DNA from: Ampullaceana balthica
Lineage: Eukaryota; Mollusca; Gastropoda; Lymnaeidae
Direction: 5' to 3'
DNA length: 64,000 nt
Assembly: GCA_944989445.1 (NCBI GenBank)
Contig: CALYLW010000285.1
Coordinates: 193,285-257,284 of the forward strand
Made by a program: the position numbers and the translations under genes. The notes beneath the pieces were generated by a model that ran no database searches, was not told the DNA's origin, and was given only the letters and a program-made list of their open reading frames with translations. Below are positions 45,977 to 57,829 of the stretch, one piece after another; position 1 is the stretch's first letter, and each line of letters starts with the position of its first letter.

Positions 45977-46500
45977 GCTAAGTGGCTTAGGGAAAAGGCG
46001 TTGGTGTTTGAATGTACCTTGGTGCATTATATGGGCCGTCAGGTATGTGCAGTTAGCTCTACTAAATTTATTGAAGTAATCATGTATAGTCGGAACACAC
46101 GATCTAACCAAGCGTTAATCCTGTAAAAAAACGAAAGTAGGTTTTTCGTGGTTTCTCCTTGTATTATTGCAAATTTACATGTTGTGTGTTTGATTGACTG
46201 GTCAAAATGTATTGGCTATAATAAATAAATTATTTTAAAAATAGCTTTTATAACGTTGCCGAATTTATTTTTTTTTCTCCCTTAACTTGTCTAATCTCGG
46301 TATCTTCCCTTAGACTTCAAACATTTAAGGACAAAAGTTACCGAATTTATGGCAATCTTTTCAACTGATATATATCAAGTTTTTGTTTAAACTTGTAATT
46401 AATTGTTTAAAGATATTTGAACTTCGAGATCTGTTAAATGATATTTTACTTTAACATCGCTGAATGTATGTTTACATTTACATTAATCTTACTCTATATA
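45977..46500. other. Intergenic region
   Basis: No gene, transposon or array recognised. Confidence 0.45.
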
Positions 46501-46504
46501 TAAC

Positions 46505-46680
46505 CCCTTTTCCAGTCCATGACGGACTATGGGGCAAGTGAAGTAGCGTTCACAAGTTTTATTTAGCCACCACTAACGAGCAAGGGATTGTGTGTCCAAC
46601 CAGCACCAAGAATAGAACCCGTTACTCTCTTCTACCTCGGTTCGGTAGTCCAGCACGCTACCGCTAGACCACCGCGGCCC
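46505..46680 (-). mobile_element. tRNA-derived SINE
   Basis: The minus strand starts GGGCCGCGGTGGTCTAGCGG (box A-like TGGTCTAGCGG) and has GGGTTCTATTC (box B-like). The tRNA-like head (about 46,612-46,680) is followed by ~100 bases ending near GGACTGGAAAAGGGG. Confidence 0.75.
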
Positions 46681-46954
46681 ATATCGTACTGTAATGTTAT
46701 GTTATACTATTCAAGTATTTTTTTAAACTTCGTATGTCAGCGTAGCTGAGAGAAAATAATAGTTGATGGTCACGTTATAACTGGAATCACTTGCTCTGAG
46801 CTCACATATACAACTAATGTGAATTGAATGAACTTATAAAACGCTTTTCTATTTTTAGAATAATCATTCCATTTTATTTTGTGCAAAATTATTACATGTA
46901 AAGATGAATGCGTTTCATGAATTTGAAATAAATAGCACCAAAAAAAAAGAGCTA

Positions 46955-47245
46955 TATGAATTGTGACAGAAACATGAGCTGTAGGAATTGTGACAGAAAC
47001 ATGAGCTGTAGAACGTTTGACAGAAACATGAACTGTAGAAATTGTGACGGAAGCATGAGCTGTAGACATTGTGACAGAAACATGAGCTGTAGAACTTGTT
47101 ACAGAAACATGAGCTGTAGAACTTGTTACAGAAACATGAGCTGTAGAACATGTGACAGAAACATGAGCTGTAGAACTTGTGACAGAAACATGAGCTGTAG
47201 AACTTGTGACAGAAACATGAGCTGTAGAACTTGTGACATAACTGA
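46955..47245. repeat. 27-bp minisatellite in the SLC23 3' UTR region
   Basis: About ten units of GAGCTGTAGAACTTGTGACA + GAAACAT, lying 85 bases beyond the SLC23 stop and before a minus-strand AATAAA (46,873-46,878), so probably transcribed in the 3' UTR. Confidence 0.93.
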
Positions 47246-47329
47246 ATGGACAATGATTCAAATTCTTGTAACGTCATAACGAAATGAAATTATCTTAACT
47301 CTAGTGACGTCATAACGGAATGAAATGAT

Positions 47330-47468
47330 CTAAATTCTTGTTTCGTGAGAAGTATTCACTTTAAGTTTTCCATTTTCAACGTAGGCAAAGTTATCTTCTC
47401 CTGATGGAATGGCTCGTTTCTCCTTCTTTACCTTGTCAAAAATAAATCCTGGGCATATGGGAATGTAT
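47330..47468 (-). CDS. SLC23 exon 12: C-terminal tail and stop
   Basis: Begins YIPICPGFIFDKVKKEKRAI, continues PSGEDNFAYVENGKLKV and ends with TAG at 47330-47332. The YIPICP.F motif starts the cytoplasmic tail of SLC23 proteins. Acceptor tttcag|ATA; phase 2 in. Confidence 0.93.
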
Positions 47469-48340
47469 CTGAAACATATTCAGTAACCACATTAAGCTTA
47501 TTATTGGATAGGCACAAATAGAATTGGGCATGTAAGTCAATAGTGGGAATGGGGCGGGTTATACAATGAAATAAAGTGGTTACAATTTATAATACTCGAT
47601 TGCAACATGGCCTCAAGGAGATGCACTTAAAACCTTAGATCTCAAATGAAACTAATGTTGGGCTCTAGCAATCAATTTATACATTGGCATTCATGTTTAG
47701 ACAGAAATCTTATGTTGGGGCTCTAGCAATCAATTTATACATTGGCATTCATGTTTAGACAGAAATCAACATTCTTAGAGAACATGGCGGATGGTCAAAC
47801 TAAGGCTCATATTTATTTTATTTTACTGCACCTGAACAAATAAATTCTGATAACTACGGTACCTAACTGTCCTAGCAACCCAGCAAACACGTGAGATGCG
47901 CACATATTTACATGTTGATGTGATAGATCTGTGCACATAAGAGGGTGTACGCATAGCTCCTTAGTCCTGGGCCATGTACATATTGATGGGGGCTACGAGA
48001 GGGGCGCTGTTAGACATATGGGTCACGTGACAAGAATACTTACTTTCCTAGAATGCATGGCTCATCAAATATATTTAGTGGATGGAACTTTTAAAGGCAG
48101 TGAGCATAGCTAGTGATATATATATATATATATATATATAGTAAATTTATAACCTTTCTTGTTAGAATATATCATTCTCGACTTTAACACACACTCCAAT
48201 ATTGCAAAAATTGCTGTGAATTCATGTTGTGTTGCACAGAAAGAATTCAGTCAACATAATGATTCTATTGTATTAACCTAATAATGAATTCTTTAGTCTT
48301 TGCCCACAACACTAAGATTTTATAGTTAAAAAAAACTTAC
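47469..48340. other. SLC23 intron 11
   Basis: No exon seen. Contains a 60-bp direct duplication around 47,656-47,765 (GCTCTAGCAATCAATTTATA twice) and a short TA run at 48,117-48,140. Confidence 0.6.
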
Positions 48341-48461
48341 TTTGTGAACTTCCAACGATTAAAGAATGGCTGGACGAGTGGAAGGTCATATACTGAGAGG
48401 TCACCTTCAGATCCCTCGTCAATTTTGTTCCAATGAATCAACCCTCGCTCTTCTCGTGTTC
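48341..48461 (-). CDS. SLC23 exon 11: TREERGLIHW
   Basis: Encodes GTREERGLIHWNKIDEGSEG, DLSVYDLPLVQPFFNRW, KFTK: the cytoplasmic (T/P)EERG...W and YD.P segments. Acceptor cattag|GAA, donor CAAA|gtaagt; phase 1 in, phase 2 out. Confidence 0.93.
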
Positions 48462-48484
48462 CTAATGTGAAATAGAGTAGAGCT

Positions 48485-48750
48485 ATAGAAACATATGGTA
48501 CAGTAGAACAATGGAAATATAAGGTACAGTAGAACAGTGGAAATATAGGGTACAGTAGTACAATGGAAATATAGGGTACAATAGAACAGTGGAAATATAG
48601 GGTACAGTAGAACAGTGGAAACATAGGGTACAGTAGTACATTGGAAACATAGGGTACCGTACTACAATTTAAACTTAGGGTACAGTAGTACAATGGAAAC
48701 ATAGGGTACAGTAGTACAATGGAAACATAGGGTACAATAGTACAATGGAA
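48485..48750. repeat. ~26-bp minisatellite upstream of SLC23 exon 11
   Basis: About ten units like AGTAGAACAATGGAAATATA + GGGTAC. It sits just upstream of the exon 11 acceptor but does not copy it. Confidence 0.92.
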
Positions 48751-48754
48751 TCAT

Positions 48755-49464
48755 TGTTGTACCTGGTGTTGTGGTATACCTGGTCTTTTTTTCACCTGGT
48801 TTGTGTTGTACATAGTATTGTGTTATAACCGGCATTGTGTTTCACCTGACATTGTGTTGCACCTGGTATTGTGTTGCACCTGGTATTGTGTTGTAACTGG
48901 TATTGTGTTGCACCTGGTATTGTGTTGTACCTGGAGTGTGTTGTACCTGGTATTGTGTTGTACCTGGTATTGTGTTGTAACTGGTATTGTGTTGTAACTG
49001 GTATTGTGTTGTACCTGGTATTGTGTTGTAAATGGTATTGTGTTGTACCTGATATTGTGTTGTAACTGCTATTGTGTTGTACCTGGTATTGTGTTGTACC
49101 TGGAGTGTGTAGTACCTGGTATTGTGTTGTACCTGGCATTGTGTCACCTGGTATTGTGTTGTACCTGGTATTGTTTTGTACCTTGCATAGTGTTGTACCT
49201 GACTTGTGTTTCACCTGGTAAAATGTTGTACCTGGTATTGTAATGTACCTGGCATTGTGTTGTACCTGGTATATAATTGTACCTGGTATTTTGTTGTACC
49301 GGGTATTGTGGTGTACCTGATATTATGTTTCACCTGGTATTCTGTTGTACTTGGCATTGTGCTGTACCTAGCATTTAGTTTTACCTGGTATTGTTGTACC
49401 TGGTATTGTGTGTACCTGGTATTGTGTGTACCTGGTATTGTGTGTACCTGGTATTGTGTGTACC
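48755..49464. repeat. 16-17-bp minisatellite carrying the SLC23 exon 10 donor
   Basis: Minus-strand unit: ACACAATACCAG|gtaca. It copies the end of exon 10 and its donor. About 40 copies; the one nearest the exon is the true donor (49,464). Confidence 0.95.
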
Positions 49465-49559
49465 TGGTATTGTGTTGTCCAAGAAAAAGGCCAAGACACC
49501 TCCCACAAACATGCTGGTCCCTCCGAGCACTGTGAGGATTTGGTCAGCAATGTCATTTC
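49464..49559 (-). CDS. SLC23 exon 10: [11 protein letters not shown]
   Basis: Encodes [20 protein letters not shown] then [12 protein letters not shown], the last membrane helix of the core. Acceptor taccag|GAA, donor CCAG|gtacac; phase 1 both sides. The 12 exon bases before the donor (ACACAATACCAG) and the gtac that follows form the unit of the 16-17-bp array at 48,755-49,464. Confidence 0.93.
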
Positions 49560-49731
49560 CTGGTAAGACAAACATGACGTCACGTCAACATCCCAACAAA
49601 AAAAAAGCTGGAGACAGGTAGCTGGGAATTGGTTATGTAGTAAACACGTCTTTCAAGGTTTTGGAATACTTTAAATTCTAATTCATTAAAATCTTTGCCT
49701 CTTAAAATCATTGTTTTGTGTTAAAATTGAC

Positions 49732-49869
49732 CTGTGTGAATCCCATTCTTGGCCACCCAGGCAGGAACACTGAGGCCGAAGAAGATGGACAGGCCAAAGA
49801 CGAAGAGATTCCGAGAAGAGTTGAGATCAACAAATTGTAAATTGGAGATGCCCACAGCTCCTACCATAC
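49732..49869 (-). CDS. SLC23 exon 9: [13 protein letters not shown]
   Basis: Encodes [46 protein letters not shown]. The S.L..VDLNS.RN.F..G.S...G..VP motif is highly conserved in the family. Acceptor tgccag|GTA, donor ACAG|gtcaat; phase 1 both sides. Confidence 0.95.
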
Positions 49870-50808
49870 CTGGCATCAAGAGAAGATAATAACTTGATTC
49901 TTTTACTCAGCTTTACAAACAAGCGTTATATAAGTGAAAAACAAGTTTGATTTAAAACTTGCTAAAGATATTTGATGATAAAATATAAGATGAAAATGAC
50001 AGAATAGGTAATGACAAAATGAAGGAATTGATCTGATTATGGTGTAAGATGATAATTTTATAAGATAATCGTTTCAAAAGATGATAATATTTATAATTCC
50101 AAATCATTTTTCTGCTAAAACTTATATGTTTAGGCATGCTTCCTTTTGAAATTCAATAATTTAGTACTTTTCATAAGCAAAAAACGGGAAGCAACTTTAT
50201 TGATTAGAATTACCGCAATCGAATGTCCAGTGCTAATGCAATTCTCAATTCAAGATACTTCAATATTAATTTCAACAATAAATAGAATTGCTAATTTAAA
50301 CCTGTAGATTCCAGCCTTCATGGTATAACATTATAAACATGCAAAAATCTGGCAAGATTTCCAACGTAGTCTACTACTTTGACTTTACGGAGAAGAGAGT
50401 ATTTTTAATGATTTAATCTTAATATGATATAGTCTTTTGAAATGTACCATATATTTCTTAAAATAATATAAACCCTAATATGCAAAATATATTTCTGACT
50501 TTCTTGCGTTTCTTCTGTATTACTTCCAGCATTTTAAAAAAATCGCTATGGACACATCAGCTAGGGACAGTCTCATCAATGTTTCTTGCAGGATGACTTT
50601 GGGTCTGCGTGAACTTTGACCTTTGTATTTCTAGCTTTAGTACAACGATACCCCACTCCAGATGGTAGCTTGTATCAAATTATGCTCGTCAATCAACCGA
50701 TATCCCTCCCCCCCCCTCAACCTTTTCGATCCTAAATAATGTTGTTTTCATTTAGCCGTTCATTAAACTAAAATCTGAAAAAACTTTCTATTCAAAGTTC
50801 ACGTTTCT
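49870..50808. other. SLC23 intron 8, part without array
   Basis: No exon, gene or transposon recognised in this AT-rich stretch. Confidence 0.5.
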
Positions 50809-53800
50809 GTCAACTCACCAAACATGATATAAAACAAGCCACCAATAACTAGTTCAGTCAACTCACCAAACATGATATAAAACAAGCCACCAATGAGTCA
50901 ACTCACCAAACATGATAAAAAAACAAGCCACCAATGAGTCAACTCACCAAACATGATATAAAACAAGCCACCAATAACTAGTTCAGTCAACTCACCAAAC
51001 ATGATATAAAACAAGCCACCAATGAGTCAACTCACCAAACATGATATAAAACAAGCCACCAATAACTGGTTCAGTCAACTCACCAAACATGATATAAAAC
51101 AAGCCACCAATAACTAGTTCAGTCAACTCACCAAACATGATATAAAACAAGCCACCAATAACTAGTTCAGTCAACTCACCAAACATGATATAAAACAAGC
51201 CACCAATGAGTCAACTCACCAAACATGATATAAAACAAGCCACCAATAACTGGTTCAGTCAACTCACCAAACATGATATAAAACAAGCCACCAATAACTA
51301 GTTCAGTCAACTCACCAAACATGATATAAAACAAGCCACCAATAACTAGTTCAGTCAACTCACCAAACATGATATAAAACAAGCCACCAATAACTAGTTC
51401 AGTCAACTCTCCAAACATGATATAACACAAGCCACCAATGAGTCAACTCACCAAACATGATATAAAACAAGCCACCAATGACTGGTTCAGTCAACTCACC
51501 TAACATGATATAAAACAAGCCACCAATGCGTCAACTCACCAAACATGATATAAAACAAGCCACCAATGACTGTTTCAGTCAACTCACCAAACATGATATA
51601 AAACAAGCCACCAATGACTGGTTCAGTCAACTCACCAAACATGATATAAAACAAGCCACCAATGAGTCAACTCACCAAACATGATATAAAACTAGCCACC
51701 AATGAGTCAACTCACCAAACATGATATAAAACAAGCCACCAATGAGTCAACTCACCAAACATGATATAAAACAAGCCACCAATAACTGGTTCAGTCAACT
51801 CACCAAACATGATATAAAACAAGCCACCAATGAGTCAACTCACCAAACATGATATAAAACAGGCCACCAATAACTGGTTCAGTCAACTCACCAATTATGA
51901 TATAAAACAAGCCACCAATGAGTCAACTCACCAAACATGATATAAAACAAGCCACCAATAACTGGTTCAGTCAACTCACCAAACATGATATAAAACAAGC
52001 CACCAATGAGTCAACTCACCAAACATGATATAAAACAAGCCACCAATAACTGGTTCAGTCAACTCACCAAACATGATATAAAACAAGCCACCAATGAGTC
52101 AACTCACCAGACATGATATAAAACTAGGCACCAATGAGTCAACTCACCAAACATGATATAAAACAAGCCACCAATGAGTCAACTCACCAAACATGATATA
52201 AAACAGGCCACCAATAACTGGTTCAGTCAACTCACCAATTATGATATAAAACAAGCCACCAATGAGTCAACTCATCAAACATGATATAAAACAAGCCACC
52301 AATAACTGGTTCAGTCAACTCACCAAACATGATATAAAACAAGCCACCAATGACTGGTTCAGTCAACTCACCAAACTTGATATAAAACAAGCCACCAATG
52401 AGTTAACTCACCAAACATGATATAAAAAGAGCCACCAATGAGTTAACTCACTAAACATGATATAAAACAAGCCACCAATGAGTCAACTCACCAAACATGA
52501 TATAAAACAAGCCACCAATGAGTCAACTCACCAAACATGATATAAAACAAGCCACCAATGAGTCAACTCACCAAACATCATATAAAACAAGCCACCAATG
52601 AGTCAACTCACCAAACATGATATAAAACAAGCCACCAATGAGTCAACTCACCAAACATGATATAAAACAAGCCACCAATGAGTCAACTCACCAAACATGA
52701 TATAAAACAAGCCACCAATGAGTCAACTCACCAAACATGATATAAAACAAGCCACCAATGAGTCAACTCACCAAACATGATATAAAACAAGCCACCAATG
52801 AGTCAACTCACCAAACATGATATAAAACTAGCCACCAATGAGTCAACTCACCAAACATGATATAAAACAAGCCACCAATGAGTCAACTCACCAAACATGA
52901 TATAAAACAAGCCACCAATGAGTCAACTCACCAAACATGATATAAAACTAGCCACCAATGAGTCAACTCACCAAACATGATATAAAACAAGCCACCAATG
53001 AGTCAACTCACCAAACATGATATAAAACAAGCCACCAATAACTGGTTCAGTCAACTCACCAAACATGATATAAAACAAGCCACCAATGAGTCAACTCACC
53101 AAACATGATATAAAACTAGCCACCAATGAGTCAACTCACCAAACATGATATAAAACAAGCTACCAATGAGTCAACTCACCAAACATGATATAAAACAAGC
53201 CACCAATAAATGGTTCAGTCAACTCATCAAACATGATATAAAACAAGCCACCAATGACTGGTTCAGTCAACTCACCTAACTTGATATAAAACAAGCCACC
53301 AATGAGTCAACTCACCAAACATGATATAAAACAAGCCACCAATGACTGGTTCAGTCAACTCACCAAACTTGATATAAAAAGAGCCACCAATGAGTTAACT
53401 CACTAAACATGATATAAAACAAGCCACCAATGAGTCAACTCACCAAACATGATATAAAACAAGCCACCAATGAGTCAACTCACCAAACATGATATAAAAC
53501 AAGCCACCAATGAGTCAACTCACCAAACATCATATAAAACAAGCCACCAATGAGTCAACTCACCAAACATGATATAAAACAAGCCACCAATGAGTCAACT
53601 CACCAAACATGATATAAAACAAGCCACCAATGAGTCAACTCACCAAACATGATATAAAACTAGCCACCAATGAGTCAACTCACCAAACATGATATAAAAC
53701 ATGCCACCAATGAGTCAACTCACCAAACATGATATAAAACAAGCCACCAATGAGTCAACTCACCAAACATGATATAAAACTAGCCACCAATGAGTCAACT

Positions 53801-55050
53801 CACCAAACATGATATAAAACTAGCCACCAATGAGTCAACTCACCAAACATGATATAAAACAAGCCACCAATGAGTCAACTCACCAAACATGATATAAAAC
53901 AAGCCACCAATAACTGGTTCAGTCAACTCACCAAACATGATATAAAACAAGCCACCAATGAGTCAACTCACCAAACATGATATAAAACAAGCCACCAATG
54001 AGTCAACTCACCAAACATGATATAAAACAAGCCACCAATAACTGGTTCAGTCAACTCACCAAACATGATATAAAACAAGCCACCAATGAGTCAACTCACC
54101 AAACATGATATAAAACTTGCCACCAATGAGTCAACTCACCAAACATGATATAAAACAAGCCACCAATGAGTCAACTCACCAAACATGATATAAAACAAGC
54201 CACCAATAACTAGTTCAGTCAACTCACCAATTATGATATAAAACAAGCCACCAATGAGTCAACTCACCAAACATGATATAAAACAATCCACCAATGAGTC
54301 AACTCACCAAACATGATATAAAACAAGCCACCAATAACTGGTTCAGTCAACTCATCAAACATGATATAAAACCAGCCACCAATGAGTCAACTCACCAAAC
54401 ATTATATAAAACAAGCCACCAATAACTGGTTCAGTCAACTCACCAAACATGATATAAAACAAGCCACCAATAACTGGTTCAGTCAACTCACCAAACATGA
54501 TATAAAACAAGCCACCAATGACTGGTTCAGTCAACTCACCAAACTTGATATAAAACAAGCCACCAATGAGTTAACTCACCAAACATGATATAAAACAAGC
54601 CACCAATGAGTCAACTCACCAAACATGATATAAAACAAGCCACCAATGAGTCAACTCACCAAACATGATATAAAACAAGCCACCAATGAGTCAACTCACC
54701 AAACATGATATAAAACAAGCCACCAATGAGTCAACTCACCAAACATGATATAAAACAAGCCACCAATGAGTCAACTCACCAAACATGATATAAAACAAGC
54801 CACCAATGAGTCAACTCACCAAACATGATATAAAACAAGCCACCAATGAGTCAACTCACCAAACATGATATAAAACAAGCCACCAATGAGTCAACTCACC
54901 AAACATGATATAAAACAAGCCACCAATGAGTCAACTCAACAAACATGATACAAAACAAGCCACCAATAACTGGTTCAGTCAACTCACCAAATATGATATA
55001 AAACAAGCCACCAATGAGTCAACTCACCAAACATGATATAAAACAAGCCA
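50809..55050. repeat. 40/48-bp minisatellite of SLC23 exon 8 end plus donor
   Basis: About 100 units over 4.2 kb. The long (48-bp) form on the minus strand is the last ~38 bases of exon 8 (coding EPVIGGLFYIMFG) plus gtgagttgac; the short (40-bp) form has lost 8 bases. Long units cluster at both ends and in patches, short units make homogeneous blocks. The true donor is at 55,028. Confidence 0.97.
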
Positions 55051-55157
55051 CCAATCACCGGCTCAGGGATGGTAACAAACAAAGCTCCAAACTTGCCCAG
55101 ACAGCCTAGAAACAGCATGATAACGCCAGCTACTTGAATAACGATGCGACTTCCAAC
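55028..55157 (-). CDS. SLC23 exon 8: donor seeds a 4.2-kb array
   Basis: 43 codons plus one base: VGSRIVIQVAGVIMLFLGCL, GKFGALFVTIPEPVIGG, LFYIMFG. Matches GSR.V......M......GK..A.F..IP.P..GG....MFG. Acceptor tgccag|GTT, donor TTTG|gtgagt; phase 0 in, phase 1 out. The last 38 bases plus 10 intron bases are the unit of the array at 50,809-55,050. Confidence 0.95.
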
Positions 55158-55404
55158 CTGGCAACAATTCAGAAATTTATATTTTCATAGCTATTATGTT
55201 GATTTAAAAGCAGAATATGAAAACTAGTGTTAAGTGTTTTAATATTCAAAGCAAACAAATAACATCTTATATATGAAATATATGAAACTTTTTTTACGAA
55301 TCATGTACGAAACCATTTAATAATATTTTAATTCTAATACTTTATTTTTGTAATTATTTAAAAGATTTTAGAAACCATATTTCTGACTGTGGCTGCTGTC
55401 CAAC

Positions 55405-55508
55405 CTTAGTGATGCCGATGGCGCCAATGTTTTCACTGTATGACGTGTTTCCACCCCCAGTGCCCCACGCCCCAGCTAACAGACACGTGATGCCTTCCAT
55501 GCCTATCC
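55405..55508 (-). CDS. SLC23 exon 7: [16 protein letters not shown]
   Basis: Encodes [20 protein letters not shown] and then [14 protein letters not shown], the NAT signature region lining the substrate site. Acceptor ttccag|GGA, donor TAAG|gttgga; phase 1 in, phase 0 out. Confidence 0.95.
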
Positions 55509-55609
55509 CTGGAACAAATGAATATCATTGAGCTAGTTACGCTCAGTGCATTTATTATAATCATCTTATCTTTTATAGATTGTGGGGCGATGCTGTGACT
55601 GTGACTGAC

Positions 55610-55759
55610 CTCTGCTGATGGCACTTCCGGGTGGAGGCGGAGCCCCGGATAATCGTGCGCATGCGTAGTAGTCTCCAACAGACTCGATGATTGAGGCAAA
55701 AATGGCTGCCGACATTCCCAGGACCCCAGCTAGACTTATGGTAGGGACGCCCCATTGGC
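55610..55759 (-). CDS. SLC23 exon 6: [19 protein letters not shown]
   Basis: Encodes [40 protein letters not shown], then [10 protein letters not shown]. The E(S/T).GDYYA.ARL.GAPPPP stretch is a signature of animal SLC23 proteins and includes the substrate-site glutamate. Acceptor ttccag|GCC, donor AGAG|gtcagt; phase 1 both sides. Confidence 0.96.
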
Positions 55760-56250
55760 CTGGAAGAAAAGACATAATCACAAGTATTGCAGGTAAACAT
55801 TGACTTTCGGTAAGGACCAATGTTCTGTCTAAGGATCGTTCGTCCGTGTGCAAAGTAAAAAGCCTCGTGTGCAAAGTTGCACAGCATCCTTTTTTAGTGA
55901 GATATTTTTCAAATTTTGCTTCGCGGTAATTCTAAACTGCTGCAGGGCAAACACGTGTTAGAAGCATCACATTCCACATGTGATCACGTGAATTTTAATT
56001 CTGATTATTTGTTTTTATCAATTTTAATTCTGATTATATCTTTATATCAATTTTAATTCTGATTATATGTTTCTATCAATTTTAATTCTGATTATATGTT
56101 TCTAACAATTGTATTTATGATGCATGTTTCTAACATTTGATGGAAGCTGAGATCATTCTAGATAGAAAGAAGTTAGTAAAATAATGAATGAGAAAACCTG
56201 AACAATTCAGTCAAAGAAAGAACAAAAGTGACGTCAAGAACAAACAATAA
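55760..56250. other. SLC23 intron 5, unique part
   Basis: Nothing recognised except four copies of ATCAATTTTAATTCTGATTA (about 55,990-56,095). Confidence 0.6.
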
Positions 56251-56252
56251 AC

Positions 56253-56520
56253 TCATGGGCTCAGTTGGCCCACCGATGGCCACGGGTTCGAATCCATTTG
56301 AAGGCAAGGATTTGTTCCCGGGGCCAAGCTTGTCCCTGAGTCCACCCAGCTCCGAATGGTTGGCTAACACTTGTTAGGGAAACAAAAGCGGCTGGGTAAT
56401 CCGTGGAACCCTCAGCCGTGGACTGTGAACATTGCATCACTTGCCAACAGACCAGCATGGTCTGTGGACGCAATAATCTTATGTATAGAAGGAGCGTCTG
56501 TATAGATAAGACAAGACAAG
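56253..56520 (+). mobile_element. tRNA-derived SINE sharing the LINE 3' tail
   Basis: The head has box A TGGGCTCAGTTGG and box B GGTTCGAATCC, with correct spacing for a tRNA relic. After a ~170-bp body, bases 56,466-56,518 (GACGCAATAATCTTATGTAT ... GGAGCGTC and a GATAAGACAAG tail) match the 3' end of the LINE at 26.8 kb. Confidence 0.9.
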
Positions 56521-56699
56521 TCTTTAATGTAACAATGAGCCAGTCGTGTAGATGTGGATTGTATTCAAAAGAGTGGGAACAACGGCTCTATTCAATAAAT
56601 ACTACAGTGGAGAGAAAAATAATTTTTTAAGGCAATAAATAGTTTGGGTATCGCTAATCTAAAAAGATGAAAGAAATGTGACTTAAAATTCGTATGCAC

Positions 56700-57100
56700 A
56701 TAAATTCTCGATGTGCTGTCATAGAGTCAATATGCTGTCTTTGGGTCTCGATGCGCTGTCTTAGAGTCTCGAAAGTGCTGTCTTAGAGTCTCAATATGCT
56801 GTCATAGAGTCTCAATATGCTTTCATAAGTCTCGACGTGCTGTCTTGGAGTTCAATATGTTGTCATAGAGTCTCAATATGCTGTCATAGAGTCTCAATGT
56901 GCTGTCATAGAGTCTCAATATGCTGTCACAGAGTCTTGATGTGCTGTCTCTTAGAGTCTCGATGTGCTGTCATAGAGTCTCGATGTGCTGTCATAGAGTC
57001 TCAATATGCTGTCATAGAGTCTCGATGTGCTGTCTTAGTCTCGATGTGCTGTCTTAGAATCTCAATATGCTGTGATAGTGTTTATAAAGCGTCGAATGCT
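56700..57100. repeat. ~20-bp minisatellite after SLC23 exon 5
   Basis: About 18 units of ATGTGCTGTCATAGAGTCTC with indels. Between it and exon 5 lies a second copy of the exon end with donor (57,113-57,143). Confidence 0.92.
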
Positions 57101-57112
57101 CATCTTGGTCTG

Positions 57113-57143
57113 TACTTACCAGGGTATGGGAACCTAAACCCTG
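57113..57143 (-). pseudogene. Duplicate of SLC23 exon 5 end with decoy donor
   Basis: The minus strand reads GGTTTAGGTTCCCATACCC then TGG|gtaagt, identical to the exon 5 end over ~19 bases. The copy's donor (gtaagt) is closer to consensus than the real one (gttagt). Confidence 0.85.
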
Positions 57144-57190
57144 TGATAGTGTTTCGAGAGCACTGAATTCTCTTCTTGGTCTGCACTAAC

Positions 57191-57344
57191 CTGGGTATGG
57201 GAACCTAAACCACTGAGAGTCCGACAAAGTCGCCAAACGTATGTCTGTCCTTGCCTTGTATCCAACTTCCGGTTCGTGCGGCAACACGTTTGTTGCTGTG
57301 AGTATGGCACAAATCGCCCAGGCAATGATGATAGCCAGCAAGAC
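57191..57344 (-). CDS. SLC23 exon 5
   Basis: 51 codons plus one base: VLLAIIIAWAICAILTATNV, then LPHEPEVGYKARTDIR and WFRFPYPG. Matches the family's PI.LAI...W..C.I.T..........ARTD..........W...PYP. Acceptor caacag|GTC, donor CCAG|gttagt; phase 0 in, phase 1 out. A second copy of its last ~26 bases with a stronger donor (gtaagt) lies at 57113-57143. Confidence 0.93.
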
Positions 57345-57825
57345 CTGTTGACAGTTTGAATGTAAACATTGGCAACTTGGCAAAGATAACAGAGAAACAT
57401 GGTCTACATTATTTATGAAAACATTCAGATATTAACTTCTATTTGTAACGTCAGGCCGATTTCTTCTATCTTTAGATTTTAAATGATCACGTGATGTTAG
57501 AATTGATACGAATGTTGACATTACAGTAAATAAACTCCGAAGGTTATTATGGTGGAATATGTCCAAGAAATAACAATTTGACTTAAGTTTTCGACATAAA
57601 TGTTTCAATATTCAAACGCGCCCTATTGGCTTCAGTGACTTGAAATAATATTAATTAATGCATCTTTGTTTTGTTGAACCTTTATGGTTCTTGAGAATGT
57701 TCAAATAATGGAATTTGTCACTGTGTGAATATTGGGAAAGTGGTCACTTGATGTTAAGAGCTCACACGCAACCCTTTGTGTAACTCAAATATGAGGGTTT
57801 AAGCTTTCTCATTAAACAATATAAT
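57345..57825. other. SLC23 intron 4, unique part
   Basis: No gene or element recognised. Confidence 0.5.
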
Positions 57826-57829
57826 TTGG

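Noticed and set aside
46612..46680. Functional tRNA gene
   Set aside because: Box A and B-like sequences are present but box B is degenerate, no cloverleaf with acceptor stem closes, and a SINE body follows.
56255..56330. Functional tRNA gene at the box A/B pair
   Set aside because: No matching acceptor stem; continues into a SINE body and LINE tail.
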